Shown here one piece after another: positions 6,276 to 13,317 of a stretch of 13,356 nucleotides of DNA (its first letter is position 1; each line of letters begins with the position of its first letter). Source of the DNA: Coraliomargarita sp. CAG:312 (GTDB lineage Bacteria > Verrucomicrobiota > Verrucomicrobiia > Opitutales > Intestinicryptomonadaceae); contig FR901634.1 in assembly GCA_000438015.1 (NCBI GenBank), positions 39,904 through 53,259 of the forward strand, read 5' to 3'. Under the pieces are notes generated by a model. That model saw only the letters and a program-made list of their open reading frames with translations, ran no database searches and had not been told where the DNA came from. A program made the position numbers and the translations under genes.

Positions 6276-7442
6276 TTAAGAATTTTTTTTCAGAACCGAG
6301 GCAGACGCTCCGTCTGACTGCTCCGACGGAAATATCGTGATAGATTTTTCCAATGAAAAATCGGAGCGTTTCTTAAGGAAGTTTTCGACAATTTCTGCGT
6401 TTTCGCATTGCTCTATTGAACAAGTAGAGTAAACGAGTTTTCCGCCGGGCTTTAAAAAGCCTGCTGCATTGCGCAGTATGTCCGCCTGCATTTTGGCGCA
6501 TATTGCCAAGTCTTCGGGGGCAAGCCGGTATTTTGCATCGGGACGGCGTCTAAGCACTCCCGTATTTGAACATGGAGCATCGAGCAAAATTCCGTCGTAC
6601 AATATCGGAAGTTTATGTTCCACAAGAATATTTGATAGATTTGTTCCGCGCAGGTCGCATTCGACGCATGCGCTTTTCAAAAAGTCTATTTTCCCCATAT
6701 TTTCGCGCAGAGTATCCATGCGCTTGGCTCCAAAGTCTACTGAAACTATCAAAGTCTTATGCAAGGATTCCTGAGGATATTTAGATCCTTCCGATAGGGT
6801 TCGCCCCAGAATAATATCGGCAATTGCGCGGGATTTTCCTCCTGGCGCCGCGCATAAATCCAAATAAGTTTTCCCCGGCTCGGGGGATAAAAGTTTTGGC
6901 GCATGAAGAGTTGAAGGGTCTTGTATGTAAAAATGCCTGGTTGATAATAGTTCGGAAACATCCTGCCAATGTCCCGGTTTAAGTATAAAGAAGTCGGGAT
7001 ATTTCGATTTATTCAGATAGTTCCCATATTTTGAATAAAGCATATCCGCTTCCAAATCCGGAGATTTGCGCAAAAAAACTTCCGATGGCAGAATGTTGTT
7101 TTTCAGAATTTCTAGGGTTTTGTCCGCTCCGAACTCTCCCAGCCATCTTTCGACCAGCCATAATGGATGGCTATATACGGCCGATAGGGTCTTTGCATCC
7201 GCGGACGGGTTGGCGCGCAGCCTTTCAAGAGCGGGAAAAAATCTTCTCAAGACGGCATTTATGAAACCGCTCTCCGACTTTGATAGTTCGCTTTTTGCGT
7301 AATCCACCCAGGAGTGGATTATTTTAGGGTGCTTTTTTAAGTCGGACGACAAAATTTCGGCGGCCGCCGCGCGCAAAATAGCCGGTGTTTTGGGTTTGCG
7401 CGCAAAATAGCCGTTGTTTTGGGTTTTGGATTTCGAGCGCAA
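6276..7442 (-). CDS. rsmB: 16S rRNA m5C967 methyltransferase RsmB, 3' part with catalytic domain
   Basis: This open frame encodes the end of the NusB-like RNA-binding domain and the whole Rossmann methyltransferase domain of RsmB, which methylates C5 of a 16S rRNA cytosine using SAM. The motifs are intact: SAM loop D195-L-C-A-A-P-G-G-K-S204, acidic D236, D289-A-P-C291-S-N-T-G-V-L (PC motif), and Y338-S-T-C341-S (TC motif, nucleophile Cys). The C-terminal D377-G-A-S-A-x-V-L resembles the family DGFxxAxL end. At 388 aa it lacks about 60 N-terminal residues, and its only start is a TTG at 7442 lying inside a tandem repeat junction region. The missing N-terminus is in another frame upstream (see the pseudogene entry). 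The catalytic part could be made only by weak TTG initiation, a -1 frameshift, or repair of the repeat. Confidence 0.85.
   Translation of the reverse strand: MRSKSKTQNNGYFARKPKTPAILRAAAAEILSSDLKKHPKIIHSWVDYAKSELSKSESGFINAVLRRFFPALERLRANPSADAKTLSAVYSHPLWLVERWLGEFGADKTLEILKNNILPSEVFLRKSPDLEADMLYSKYGNYLNKSKYPDFFILKPGHWQDVSELLSTRHFYIQDPSTLHAPKLLSPEPGKTYLDLCAAPGGKSRAIADIILGRTLSEGSKYPQESLHKTLIVSVDFGAKRMDTLRENMGKIDFLKSACVECDLRGTNLSNILVEHKLPILYDGILLDAPCSNTGVLRRRPDAKYRLAPEDLAICAKMQADILRNAAGFLKPGGKLVYSTCSIEQCENAEIVENFLKKRSDFSLEKSITIFPSEQSDGASASVLKKNS
7369..7426. repeat. 29-bp tandem direct repeat (two copies) inside rsmB
   Basis: The two adjacent 29-bp units at 7369-7397 and 7398-7426 match at 28 of 29 positions; the difference is G at 7385 against T at 7414. 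Each unit begins GCGCGCAAAATAGCCG and ends TTTTGGGTTT on the plus strand. 29 is not a multiple of three, so the extra copy shifts rsmB by -1. Confidence 0.95.
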
Positions 7443-7713
7443 AGCTCTCTGATGACAGTGTCTATTAGAATTTTATTACGCAAAACAGTTAAAAAGATAA
7501 ATTGACAAACGCGCCGAAATGGTCTGTTTTTATATGGCAATATGAATTGTGCCGATAAAATTTCGTCCGACTTCGCGGGCGATTTATCGTAGAGAACCAG
7601 AGTATCGACTACTGCGCCATGATACGCGGGTACGGATGTTTTTTCTGTATTCATAAAATATCGTCGGCGGAGTCTATATGCATGGTTGCAGCAAAATTCA
7701 AGAATAAACGCAT

Positions 7714-9747
7714 ATGAATTCCGAATCAATCGACCTACTAATAAAGAAATCACCAAAGCTTCGCATACACCGCGACAAGCTTGAAGCAATGAAAGACGGC
7801 GCATACTGCCTGCACGGCAGCTGGGGGTTTGGGCGCATAGTTTCTTACGATCCTTCGACAAACAAGCTGACCATAGACTTTGAGGGTAAACCGGGCCATA
7901 TGATGGATCCCGCTTTTTGCGTGGATAAACTTAAGATACTGAAAGACGACGATTTTCTCGTTCGATATCGCACCGACAGGGAAAAATTAGAGGCCGAAAT
8001 GAAGGCCGCTCCCGGAGATTTTGTAGTGTCGTATTTGGAGACCAAAGAGGATTTTTCCGCAAGCATAATAGAACTGGAAACCCTATTCAAGCAGTTGTTC
8101 GGTTATAAGTTCGTAAATGTGGCGGGAATTCCCGATAAAGATTTTGACAAGGCCAATAAGGCAGCCGAAAAAGCCTACCGTTCTTGGTGGAACAAGGCTA
8201 AAGAGGAATTGTTCCGCAACGAGCGTGTTGCGTGCCCAAAAACAAAGACGGAATCGTACGTTTTGCGCCCTGAGGAAGACAAGATGAAACCCGAGCAGGA
8301 AGTGTTGCGCGAATACTTCTTAAACCGCGAGCCTAAAAAGAAAATTCTGCTTGCGGAAAAGCTTTACAAAACAGCAGCCGGGGAAGGCGTAGAGGAGATA
8401 AAGTCCGACCTCCCCAAAATTAAGGACGAACTTACCGAGGCCATTAAAAATGCGCGTTCGCTGAACGACGCCGACCGGCTTCACGGCATATGGGTTCGCA
8501 ACAATCTGGTCCGCTATCTCTACCCTGGCGAAGAATGGCAGGTAGAGGAAATCACTCCGCGAAGCAAAGACATAATACTTGCGGCCGTAGAGCACGATCC
8601 GAAAGACGGCTTAAACAATTTGGCAAAGAATCTTCCAACGCCTTATCTAGAAAGGTTTTTAGACCTCCTAACCCGCATATTCATATCCGATTGGCGCGAT
8701 AAAATAATAGATTTGCTGAAAAATAGCGAAGGCCGTTTCACAAAGGAATGCGTGGATTTTCTGCTTAGCTGGGATAAATCCAAAGAATCGCACTTCGTAA
8801 AGGGGGCTGAAATTGCAGATGACGGCAAAGGTATCACATCCCGCCAGCTTATAAAAGAATGTTTTCATCGCTGGCTGGAGGAGCAGACTTTGCGCGGGCC
8901 TGTAATTCTATGGATAGTAAAGAACCGCAACGATAGCAAGTACTCCGACATGCTTGAAGACTTAATCGGAGAAGACCTTTTGAGCGCGATGCTGGCCGCC
9001 ATAGACGACGAGTCTCTCCAGCGCGAGACAATTGCCACGACCGCCCGCATACCTCTTGCCGACGCTCTCAGCGAAGACAAAAACCTTGTCAAGGATATGC
9101 TAAAGGATTCTTCTGCGGAAACCGCGCGCGACTTGGCTCAGACGCTCCTGCTCAACCAGGGGTTTGAAGACTTGACAAAGAAATCGATTTTAGCGCGCTT
9201 TATAAAGCTTTTCCCAAGCGTTCAGTCGCTGGTCGCGTCAAAGGCGGAATCAAAGGAAAGCCGCTTGATCGTTTCTCCATGGAGCTTGCAGGCGCGCCGC
9301 GAAGAACTCGAAGATATCGTCAAGAACCAGTTGCCAGCGAGCAAGCTTGCAATCGAAGCCGCCCGCGAGCTTGGAGACTTGCGCGAAAACTCCGAATACA
9401 AGATGGCGCGCGAACACGACGAGCTTCTCACCGCCCGCCGCATGCAGCTGGAGCGCGATATTTCCTCTGCGGATGTTTTCGATTTCAATACGACGCCGTC
9501 GGACAAAGTCGGTATCGGCTCCGTCGTATGGCTCGAAACCGACAAGGGAGAGTCTCTCACCTGCACGATTCTCGGAGCTTGGGACAGCGATACGACAAAG
9601 AATTATTTCTCCTACCAGACCCCCCTTGCACAGGCCTTGCTCGAGCACAAGAAAGGCGATACAGTCGAGACAAACATCAACGGGCATGTCAACCGTTGGA
9701 CAATTAAGGACTTGGCAAGGTATATCGATAAACAGGCAGCCAAATAG
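7714..9747 (+). CDS. greA: Long GreA-type transcription elongation factor (PVC-type)
   Basis: This is a 677-aa protein whose last ~150 residues are a complete GreA/GreB module. The coiled-coil arm carries A549-x-E-L-G554-D555-L-R-E558-N-S-E-Y, with the D/E acidic tip that coordinates the RNA polymerase catalytic metal during transcript cleavage. It is followed by the FKBP-like C-terminal domain (about 598-675) with T636-P-L-A-Q-A-L-L and G648-D-T-V. Normal GreA is about 158 aa. The 520-residue extension is the type found on chlamydial GreA and verrucomicrobial relatives. Residues about 28-75 (G-S-W-G-F-G-R-I-V and D-F-E-G-K-P-G-H) look like a small beta-barrel domain, and the middle is helical and charged, possibly repeat-like. 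It is cytoplasmic and should rescue backtracked polymerase. It diverges from rsmB across 59 bp and ends at a strong terminator. Confidence 0.9.
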   Translation: MNSESIDLLIKKSPKLRIHRDKLEAMKDGAYCLHGSWGFGRIVSYDPSTNKLTIDFEGKPGHMMDPAFCVDKLKILKDDDFLVRYRTDREKLEAEMKAAPGDFVVSYLETKEDFSASIIELETLFKQLFGYKFVNVAGIPDKDFDKANKAAEKAYRSWWNKAKEELFRNERVACPKTKTESYVLRPEEDKMKPEQEVLREYFLNREPKKKILLAEKLYKTAAGEGVEEIKSDLPKIKDELTEAIKNARSLNDADRLHGIWVRNNLVRYLYPGEEWQVEEITPRSKDIILAAVEHDPKDGLNNLAKNLPTPYLERFLDLLTRIFISDWRDKIIDLLKNSEGRFTKECVDFLLSWDKSKESHFVKGAEIADDGKGITSRQLIKECFHRWLEEQTLRGPVILWIVKNRNDSKYSDMLEDLIGEDLLSAMLAAIDDESLQRETIATTARIPLADALSEDKNLVKDMLKDSSAETARDLAQTLLLNQGFEDLTKKSILARFIKLFPSVQSLVASKAESKESRLIVSPWSLQARREELEDIVKNQLPASKLAIEAARELGDLRENSEYKMAREHDELLTARRMQLERDISSADVFDFNTTPSDKVGIGSVVWLETDKGESLTCTILGAWDSDTTKNYFSYQTPLAQALLEHKKGDTVETNINGHVNRWTIKDLARYIDKQAAK

Positions 9748-9777
9748 GCGTTTTTATATTGTCGGGACCCTTTATAG

Positions 9778-9805
9778 CGGCGCTTTTTTAAGCGCCGTTT
9801 TTTTT
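9778..9805 (+). terminator. Rho-independent terminator of the long greA gene
   Basis: An 8-bp stem CGGCGCTT (9778-9785) / AAGCGCCG (9790-9797) with a TTTT loop is followed by eight T residues (9798-9805). It lies 30 bp after the stop codon and is a textbook plus-strand terminator. Confidence 0.93.
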
Positions 9806-9860
9806 GCGGCTTTGCCGCCGGGTATTTATCCGGCATCGGTGCGGTCAAATGTTTCTACAC

Positions 9861-9919
9861 AACGCGTTTTGCCGTTTATTTGCGGCGTCAAAAGAATATT
9901 TGGAGCTTGTAAACGCGTT
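9861..9919. repeat. Pair of AACGCGTT palindromes upstream of the GH110-like gene
   Basis: The 8-bp palindrome AACGCGTT occurs at 9861-9868 and again at 9912-9919, 51 bp apart (close to five helical turns). The second copy ends 10 bp before a candidate -35 box. The CG-centred palindrome is of the general kind bound by LacI-type sugar repressors. The bound factor is unknown, and the six-base core ACGCGT also occurs elsewhere in the window. Confidence 0.3.
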
Positions 9920-9929
9920 AATAAAAGAG

Positions 9930-9958
9930 TTGACCTTTGGAACGGGCCGCCTTATTTT
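9930..9958 (+). promoter_or_regulatory. candidate sigma-70 promoter for the GH110-like gene
   Basis: TTGACC (9930-9935) and TATTTT (9953-9958) have a 17-bp spacer, in the 305-bp gap between the greA stop and the ATG at 10053. This gap otherwise holds the greA terminator, two AACGCGTT sites and a hairpin/operator-like palindrome. I see no gene in it. The transcript leader would be about 88 nt. Confidence 0.42.
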
Positions 9959-9991
9959 ATTGTCTAGTTTGGGGAGGTTTGTTTTTTGCAA

Positions 9992-10006
9992 TCCGAATGT
10001 TTCGGA
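9992..10006. promoter_or_regulatory. palindrome in the GH110-like gene leader (operator or small hairpin)
   Basis: TCCGAA (9992-9997), TGT, TTCGGA (10001-10006) is a perfect 6-bp inverted repeat about 30 bp downstream of the candidate promoter and 46 bp before the start codon. The position suits a repressor operator or an mRNA leader hairpin. It shares CGAA...TTCG arms with the palindrome at 11904-11916. Confidence 0.32.
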
Positions 10007-10052
10007 ATGCCAAATTTCCTTTTACGGCTGTTTTCAACTGAAATTTGTTTAT

Positions 10053-11798
10053 ATGAAAAATAAAATATTATCCACTCTTTTTGGAATATGCGCGCTCGCC
10101 ATGTCTGCGGGGGCGGATGTCGTGCTTAATATGGCGGATTTTGGAGCCAAACCCGATGGCAGCGATTCAAGCCTTGCTGTTCGCCGCGCGCTCGAAAAAT
10201 GCGCTAAAACCGACGACAAAGTGACTCTTGTATTCCCAAAGGGCAAATATTCATTTGGAGGGGATATGGCTTTTGAAAAATATTGCTTCATAAGCAATAA
10301 TGACGAAGGCCTTAAGCGCATAGTCTTTCTAATTGAAAATATGAAGAATCTTACTGTCGACGGACAGGGGTCTGATTTCGTATTCTACGGATTTGTAAAT
10401 CCTTTTGTTGTGGAAGATTCTTCAAATATAACGTTTAAAAACTTTACGGTTGATGTTGCGCGCCCTTTTCACAGCGAGGGAATAATAGAGAGTTTTGAAA
10501 AAGACGGGTTTATAGTTAAAATTCCCGAGAATTTCCCTTATCGAGTCCGCGAAGGGGTTTTGGAATTTACCGACGGCCGGCCGGTAAATAAAGTCCAAAC
10601 GACGGTTAGCAAAGAAGTCGTTTACGAGTATGGCGGATTGCTTGAATTTGACACAAAGAAGCGGGAGACCGCCTACATGGCGCGCGACTATTGGACAACA
10701 GGCAAGCTTGTCGCCCAGGATTTGGGCGATAGGCGAGTTAAGATTTTTAATAACCGCTTTAAAGGAACTGTGGGAAACACGGTTGTGTTTGCTTGCGGGC
10801 ACCGCAATTATCCTGCTTTCACGCTTTCCGGCGGAGAGAATATTTCTATAGAAGGCGTGACTGTTTGGGGATGCGGCGGAATGGGCGTATTGGGCCAAAA
10901 TGTCAAAAATGTTTATGTCAAAGGCTGCAAATTTACGCCATCCGAAGGAAGAATCGTAAGTTGCACAGCAGACGCCACGCATTTTGTCAATTGCACCGGA
11001 GAAATTGTTCTCGACGGCAATGTTTTTGAAAATCAAATGGACGACGCCACAAATATACATGGTATTTACGAGCAAATATCCGGCAAATTAGACGACAAAA
11101 CTTTGATTACGCGCCTTGTTCACGGGCAGCAGCTGGGCTTTAAAACATTTAAGCCGGGCGACAAGCTTGAGTTCGTGCGCGGCAAGAGCATGATTACGTT
11201 CCATACCAATACTGTTGAAAATGTTGAGGTATTAAATAAGGAATTTAAGCGGGTTTCTTTTAAGGATCCCCTTCCTGCAAACGAAAAGTTGGTTGGCGAC
11301 GCCGTCGCCAAATTGCGCGACTATCCCGATATAAAAATCAGCAATAATTATATAGGGAAAAACCGCGCCCGCGGAATGTTGCTAAACTGCCGCGGAAAAA
11401 CCGTTGTAGAAAATAATGTTTTCCACGCGCCCGGAGCGGCTCTATTGTTTGAGGGAGACGCGTGTTATTGGTTTGAGCAGGGCGGAGTTCGCGATTGCAC
11501 AATACGCAACAATACTTTTGACAATTGCCGCTTCGGAGTATGGGGCAAGGGAGTGATTGCGGTCGCAGCCGGAATTAAGGAGGATTTCGACAAAAGCCGA
11601 TACAATCGCAATATTAAAATATACGGAAATACCTTTAAAGTATTCGACGACTGCCCTCTCCTAGACTTATATTGTGTCGACGGTTTAAAATGGTATGACA
11701 ACAAAATTATAAAAACAACCGATTATCCCGCGCGGGAATTTAAAAACTCTAAGCGTTTCAACATATCCCATAGCGACAATGTGGATATAAAAGAGTAG
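10053..11798 (+). CDS. GH110-like alpha-1,3-galactosidase (right-handed beta-helix, exported)
   Basis: This 581-aa exported protein matches GH110 alpha-galactosidases, which remove terminal alpha-1,3-galactose (blood group B and linear alpha-Gal epitopes) by inversion. The ATG at 10053 starts a signal peptide (K2-K4, hydrophobic 6-17, A-G-A21); the upstream in-frame extension is noncoding. N-terminal A28-D-F-G-A-K-P-D-G-S opens a pectate-lyase-type beta-helix. GH110-like stretches are F79-I-S-N-N-D, F92-L-I-E-N, L100-T-V-D-G-Q-G-S and N125-I-T-F-K-N-F-T-V-D. The active-site candidates are D307 in T-A-D-A-T-H and D330-D331 in M-D-D-A-T-N-I-H-G. That D-x22-DD spacing equals the D321/D344/D345 set I recall for a characterised marine GH110. 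Repeated short N-N-x-F coils follow in the C-terminal part. Substrate specificity (B antigen against linear alpha-Gal) is not resolved. Confidence 0.82.
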   Translation: MKNKILSTLFGICALAMSAGADVVLNMADFGAKPDGSDSSLAVRRALEKCAKTDDKVTLVFPKGKYSFGGDMAFEKYCFISNNDEGLKRIVFLIENMKNLTVDGQGSDFVFYGFVNPFVVEDSSNITFKNFTVDVARPFHSEGIIESFEKDGFIVKIPENFPYRVREGVLEFTDGRPVNKVQTTVSKEVVYEYGGLLEFDTKKRETAYMARDYWTTGKLVAQDLGDRRVKIFNNRFKGTVGNTVVFACGHRNYPAFTLSGGENISIEGVTVWGCGGMGVLGQNVKNVYVKGCKFTPSEGRIVSCTADATHFVNCTGEIVLDGNVFENQMDDATNIHGIYEQISGKLDDKTLITRLVHGQQLGFKTFKPGDKLEFVRGKSMITFHTNTVENVEVLNKEFKRVSFKDPLPANEKLVGDAVAKLRDYPDIKISNNYIGKNRARGMLLNCRGKTVVENNVFHAPGAALLFEGDACYWFEQGGVRDCTIRNNTFDNCRFGVWGKGVIAVAAGIKEDFDKSRYNRNIKIYGNTFKVFDDCPLLDLYCVDGLKWYDNKIIKTTDYPAREFKNSKRFNISHSDNVDIKE

Positions 11799-11903
11799 AG
11801 AGCTTCCACGAAAGTGCGCATGCTGTCCGGCGTATTTTCCCCATACAGTTTAAATTTGATTGACGGTTCATTTAATCGTTTCTATCATTGTTTCAATCGT
11901 AAA

Positions 11904-11916
11904 GGCGAATTTCGCC
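11904..11916. promoter_or_regulatory. palindrome upstream of the Gfo/Idh/MocA gene
   Basis: GGCGAA (11904-11909), T, TTCGCC (11911-11916) is a perfect 6-bp inverted repeat with a 1-bp centre, 25 bp upstream of a candidate -35 box. A centre of one base cannot form a normal RNA loop, so a protein-binding site is the likelier reading. It could also be chance. Confidence 0.3.
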
Positions 11917-11941
11917 CGGATATATGGTTGTTCGGGAATAT

Positions 11942-11969
11942 TTGATTTATTTAACATTATTATTATATA
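11942..11969 (+). promoter_or_regulatory. candidate promoter for the Gfo/Idh/MocA gene
   Basis: TTGATT (11942-11947) and TATATA (11964-11969) have a 16-bp spacer in a strongly A/T-rich stretch. Transcription would start near 11976, leaving a very short leader that still contains the Shine-Dalgarno-like AAAGGA at 11978-11983. Confidence 0.42.
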
Positions 11970-11988
11970 AAAACGGGAAAGGAAAACA

Positions 11989-13317
11989 ATGGGACATATA
12001 AATAGGAGAAGTTTTGTAAAGACTGCAGGCATCGCAGGGCTTGCCGCGGCAACTTTGCCAAAGTTCAGCTTTGCGGCGGTAAAAGGCGACGACCGCATAA
12101 AAGTCGGGCTTATAGGCTGCGGAGGCAGAGGCACCGGGGCCACAATCAATATGATTTGCGCCGACCAAAATGTCCAGCTTGTCGCGGTTGCAGACTTGTT
12201 TGAGGATAAAATAGAGCCGTCTCTCAAGCGCATACAGGATAATTGCAAGAAAAAGTTTCCCGACAAGGCAGACGCTATAATCGATCCCGCAAAGGTGAAG
12301 AAATTCTCCGGATGGAATTGCGTAGACGAACTTTTAAAAGAGGACGTCGATGTGGTTATTGAAGCCACGCCTCCGTGCTTCCGCACCCCGCACTATGCAA
12401 AAATTGTGGCTGCCGGAAAACATGCGTTCCTTGAAAAGCCCTGTTCTATCGACATCACCCAGGCTCGGCAAATGTTCGAACTGTCTGCTGAGGCCGATAA
12501 AAAAGGCTTGTGCGTAGTCTGCGGAACGCAGCGCCGCTATCACCAAGGGTATCAGGAAATAATAAAGCGCGTTCAGGACGGAATGATTGGGGAACCGCTT
12601 TCCGCGCAGGCGTACTGGAATTCTAGCGGCTATGTTGGCGATCCGCAACAAAATCGCGACGAACTTGGTTATGATACTATGGAGTATCAAATCCGCAATT
12701 GGTTCTCGTTTATTTGGACTTCCGGAGACCATATAGTTGAACAGCACGTCCATAATCTGGACGTAATAATGTGGGCGCTCGGCGACGACCGGTTCCCGAA
12801 AGAAGTCCGCGGTTGGGGCGGAAGAAGCACCGACTTGCCTACTCCGAAATACGGGGATCGCTTTAGCCACTTTACTGTCGATTTCGATATGGGCGACGGC
12901 TTGCGTTTATTCAGCTTCTGCCAGCAGGATCCAAAGTGCGCCGGAGAAGTGGGAGAGCGTCTGATAGGGACAAAAGGTATTATGAATACTGCTCTGTGGG
13001 GATCTAAGCAGACTATAACTGACTTGAAGGGAAATGTTCTGTACGCAGCACCCGAAAATGTTCCCGAATGCTTGGAGATGGAACACAAAACCTTGCTGGA
13101 TGCAATCCGCGCGGGCAAGCATATAAATAAGCTAAATATGCTCATAAATTCGACGCTTTTGGCGATAGCCGGAAGAATGAGCGCATTCTCTGGCAAAAAA
13201 TTCAAGTACGAGTGGATGCTTAAACGCTCTCAGGAAAATCTTATGCCCGAAAAGATGGAATTCTGCAAGCATCCGACTGCTGGAGTTCCGGTTCCGGGAA
13301 AATACAAGCTTGTTTAG
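11989..13317 (+). CDS. Tat-exported Gfo/Idh/MocA family oxidoreductase
   Basis: This 442-aa NAD(P)-dependent oxidoreductase acts on sugars or related polyols. The N-terminus M-G-H-I-N-R6-R7-S-F-V-K with a hydrophobic stretch to A30 is a twin-arginine signal, so the protein is exported folded with its cofactor. The Rossmann loop is G43-C-G-G-R-G48, followed by A66-V-A-D69. The family E149-K-P151 motif (substrate/nicotinamide Lys) and E251-Q-H-V-H255-N-L-D258 (catalytic His region) are present. It has the best Shine-Dalgarno sequence in the window (AAAGGA, 5 bp before the ATG). It follows the GH110-like gene by 190 bp with its own candidate promoter. Exported members are numerous in Verrucomicrobia; some oxidise sugar C3 hydroxyls to start 3-keto-glycoside cleavage. 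GH109-type hydrolytic use of NAD is an alternative. The substrate is unknown. Confidence 0.92.
   Translation: MGHINRRSFVKTAGIAGLAAATLPKFSFAAVKGDDRIKVGLIGCGGRGTGATINMICADQNVQLVAVADLFEDKIEPSLKRIQDNCKKKFPDKADAIIDPAKVKKFSGWNCVDELLKEDVDVVIEATPPCFRTPHYAKIVAAGKHAFLEKPCSIDITQARQMFELSAEADKKGLCVVCGTQRRYHQGYQEIIKRVQDGMIGEPLSAQAYWNSSGYVGDPQQNRDELGYDTMEYQIRNWFSFIWTSGDHIVEQHVHNLDVIMWALGDDRFPKEVRGWGGRSTDLPTPKYGDRFSHFTVDFDMGDGLRLFSFCQQDPKCAGEVGERLIGTKGIMNTALWGSKQTITDLKGNVLYAAPENVPECLEMEHKTLLDAIRAGKHINKLNMLINSTLLAIAGRMSAFSGKKFKYEWMLKRSQENLMPEKMEFCKHPTAGVPVPGKYKLV

Larger units (their letters stand above)
6276..7654 (-). pseudogene. rsmB: rsmB locus broken by a 29-bp tandem duplication
   Basis: The natural start is the ATG at 7654 (M-N-T-E-K-T). 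From there the frame reads a NusB-like domain typical of RsmB N-termini, including R-P-F-R-R-V-C-Q-F-I-F-L-T-V-L-R-N and L-I-D-T-V-I-R-E-L. It reaches N-P-K-P-K-T-T-A-I-L-R-A, then runs out of phase to a TAA at 7337-7339. The other frame resumes with K-T-P-A-I-L-R-A-A-A-A-E-I-L. The same K-T-x-A-I-L-R-A words occur in both frames because the DNA is duplicated at 7369-7426. Deleting one 29-bp unit joins the two halves exactly, giving 1350 nt, a 449-aa protein of ordinary RsmB length. It could be a true loss of function, a switchable state, a site of -1 frameshifting (which would keep ten extra residues) or, less likely, an assembly error. Confidence 0.85.

Noticed and set aside
7369..7426. Two-copy repeat as a CRISPR or mobile-element end
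   Set aside because: The units are directly adjacent with no spacers, there are no terminal inverted repeats or transposase, and the repeat is explained as a duplication within rsmB.
9804..10052. In-frame 83-codon upstream extension of the GH110-like gene
   Set aside because: The extension starts in the terminator T-run, contains the candidate promoter, and would bury the obvious signal peptide that begins at 10053.
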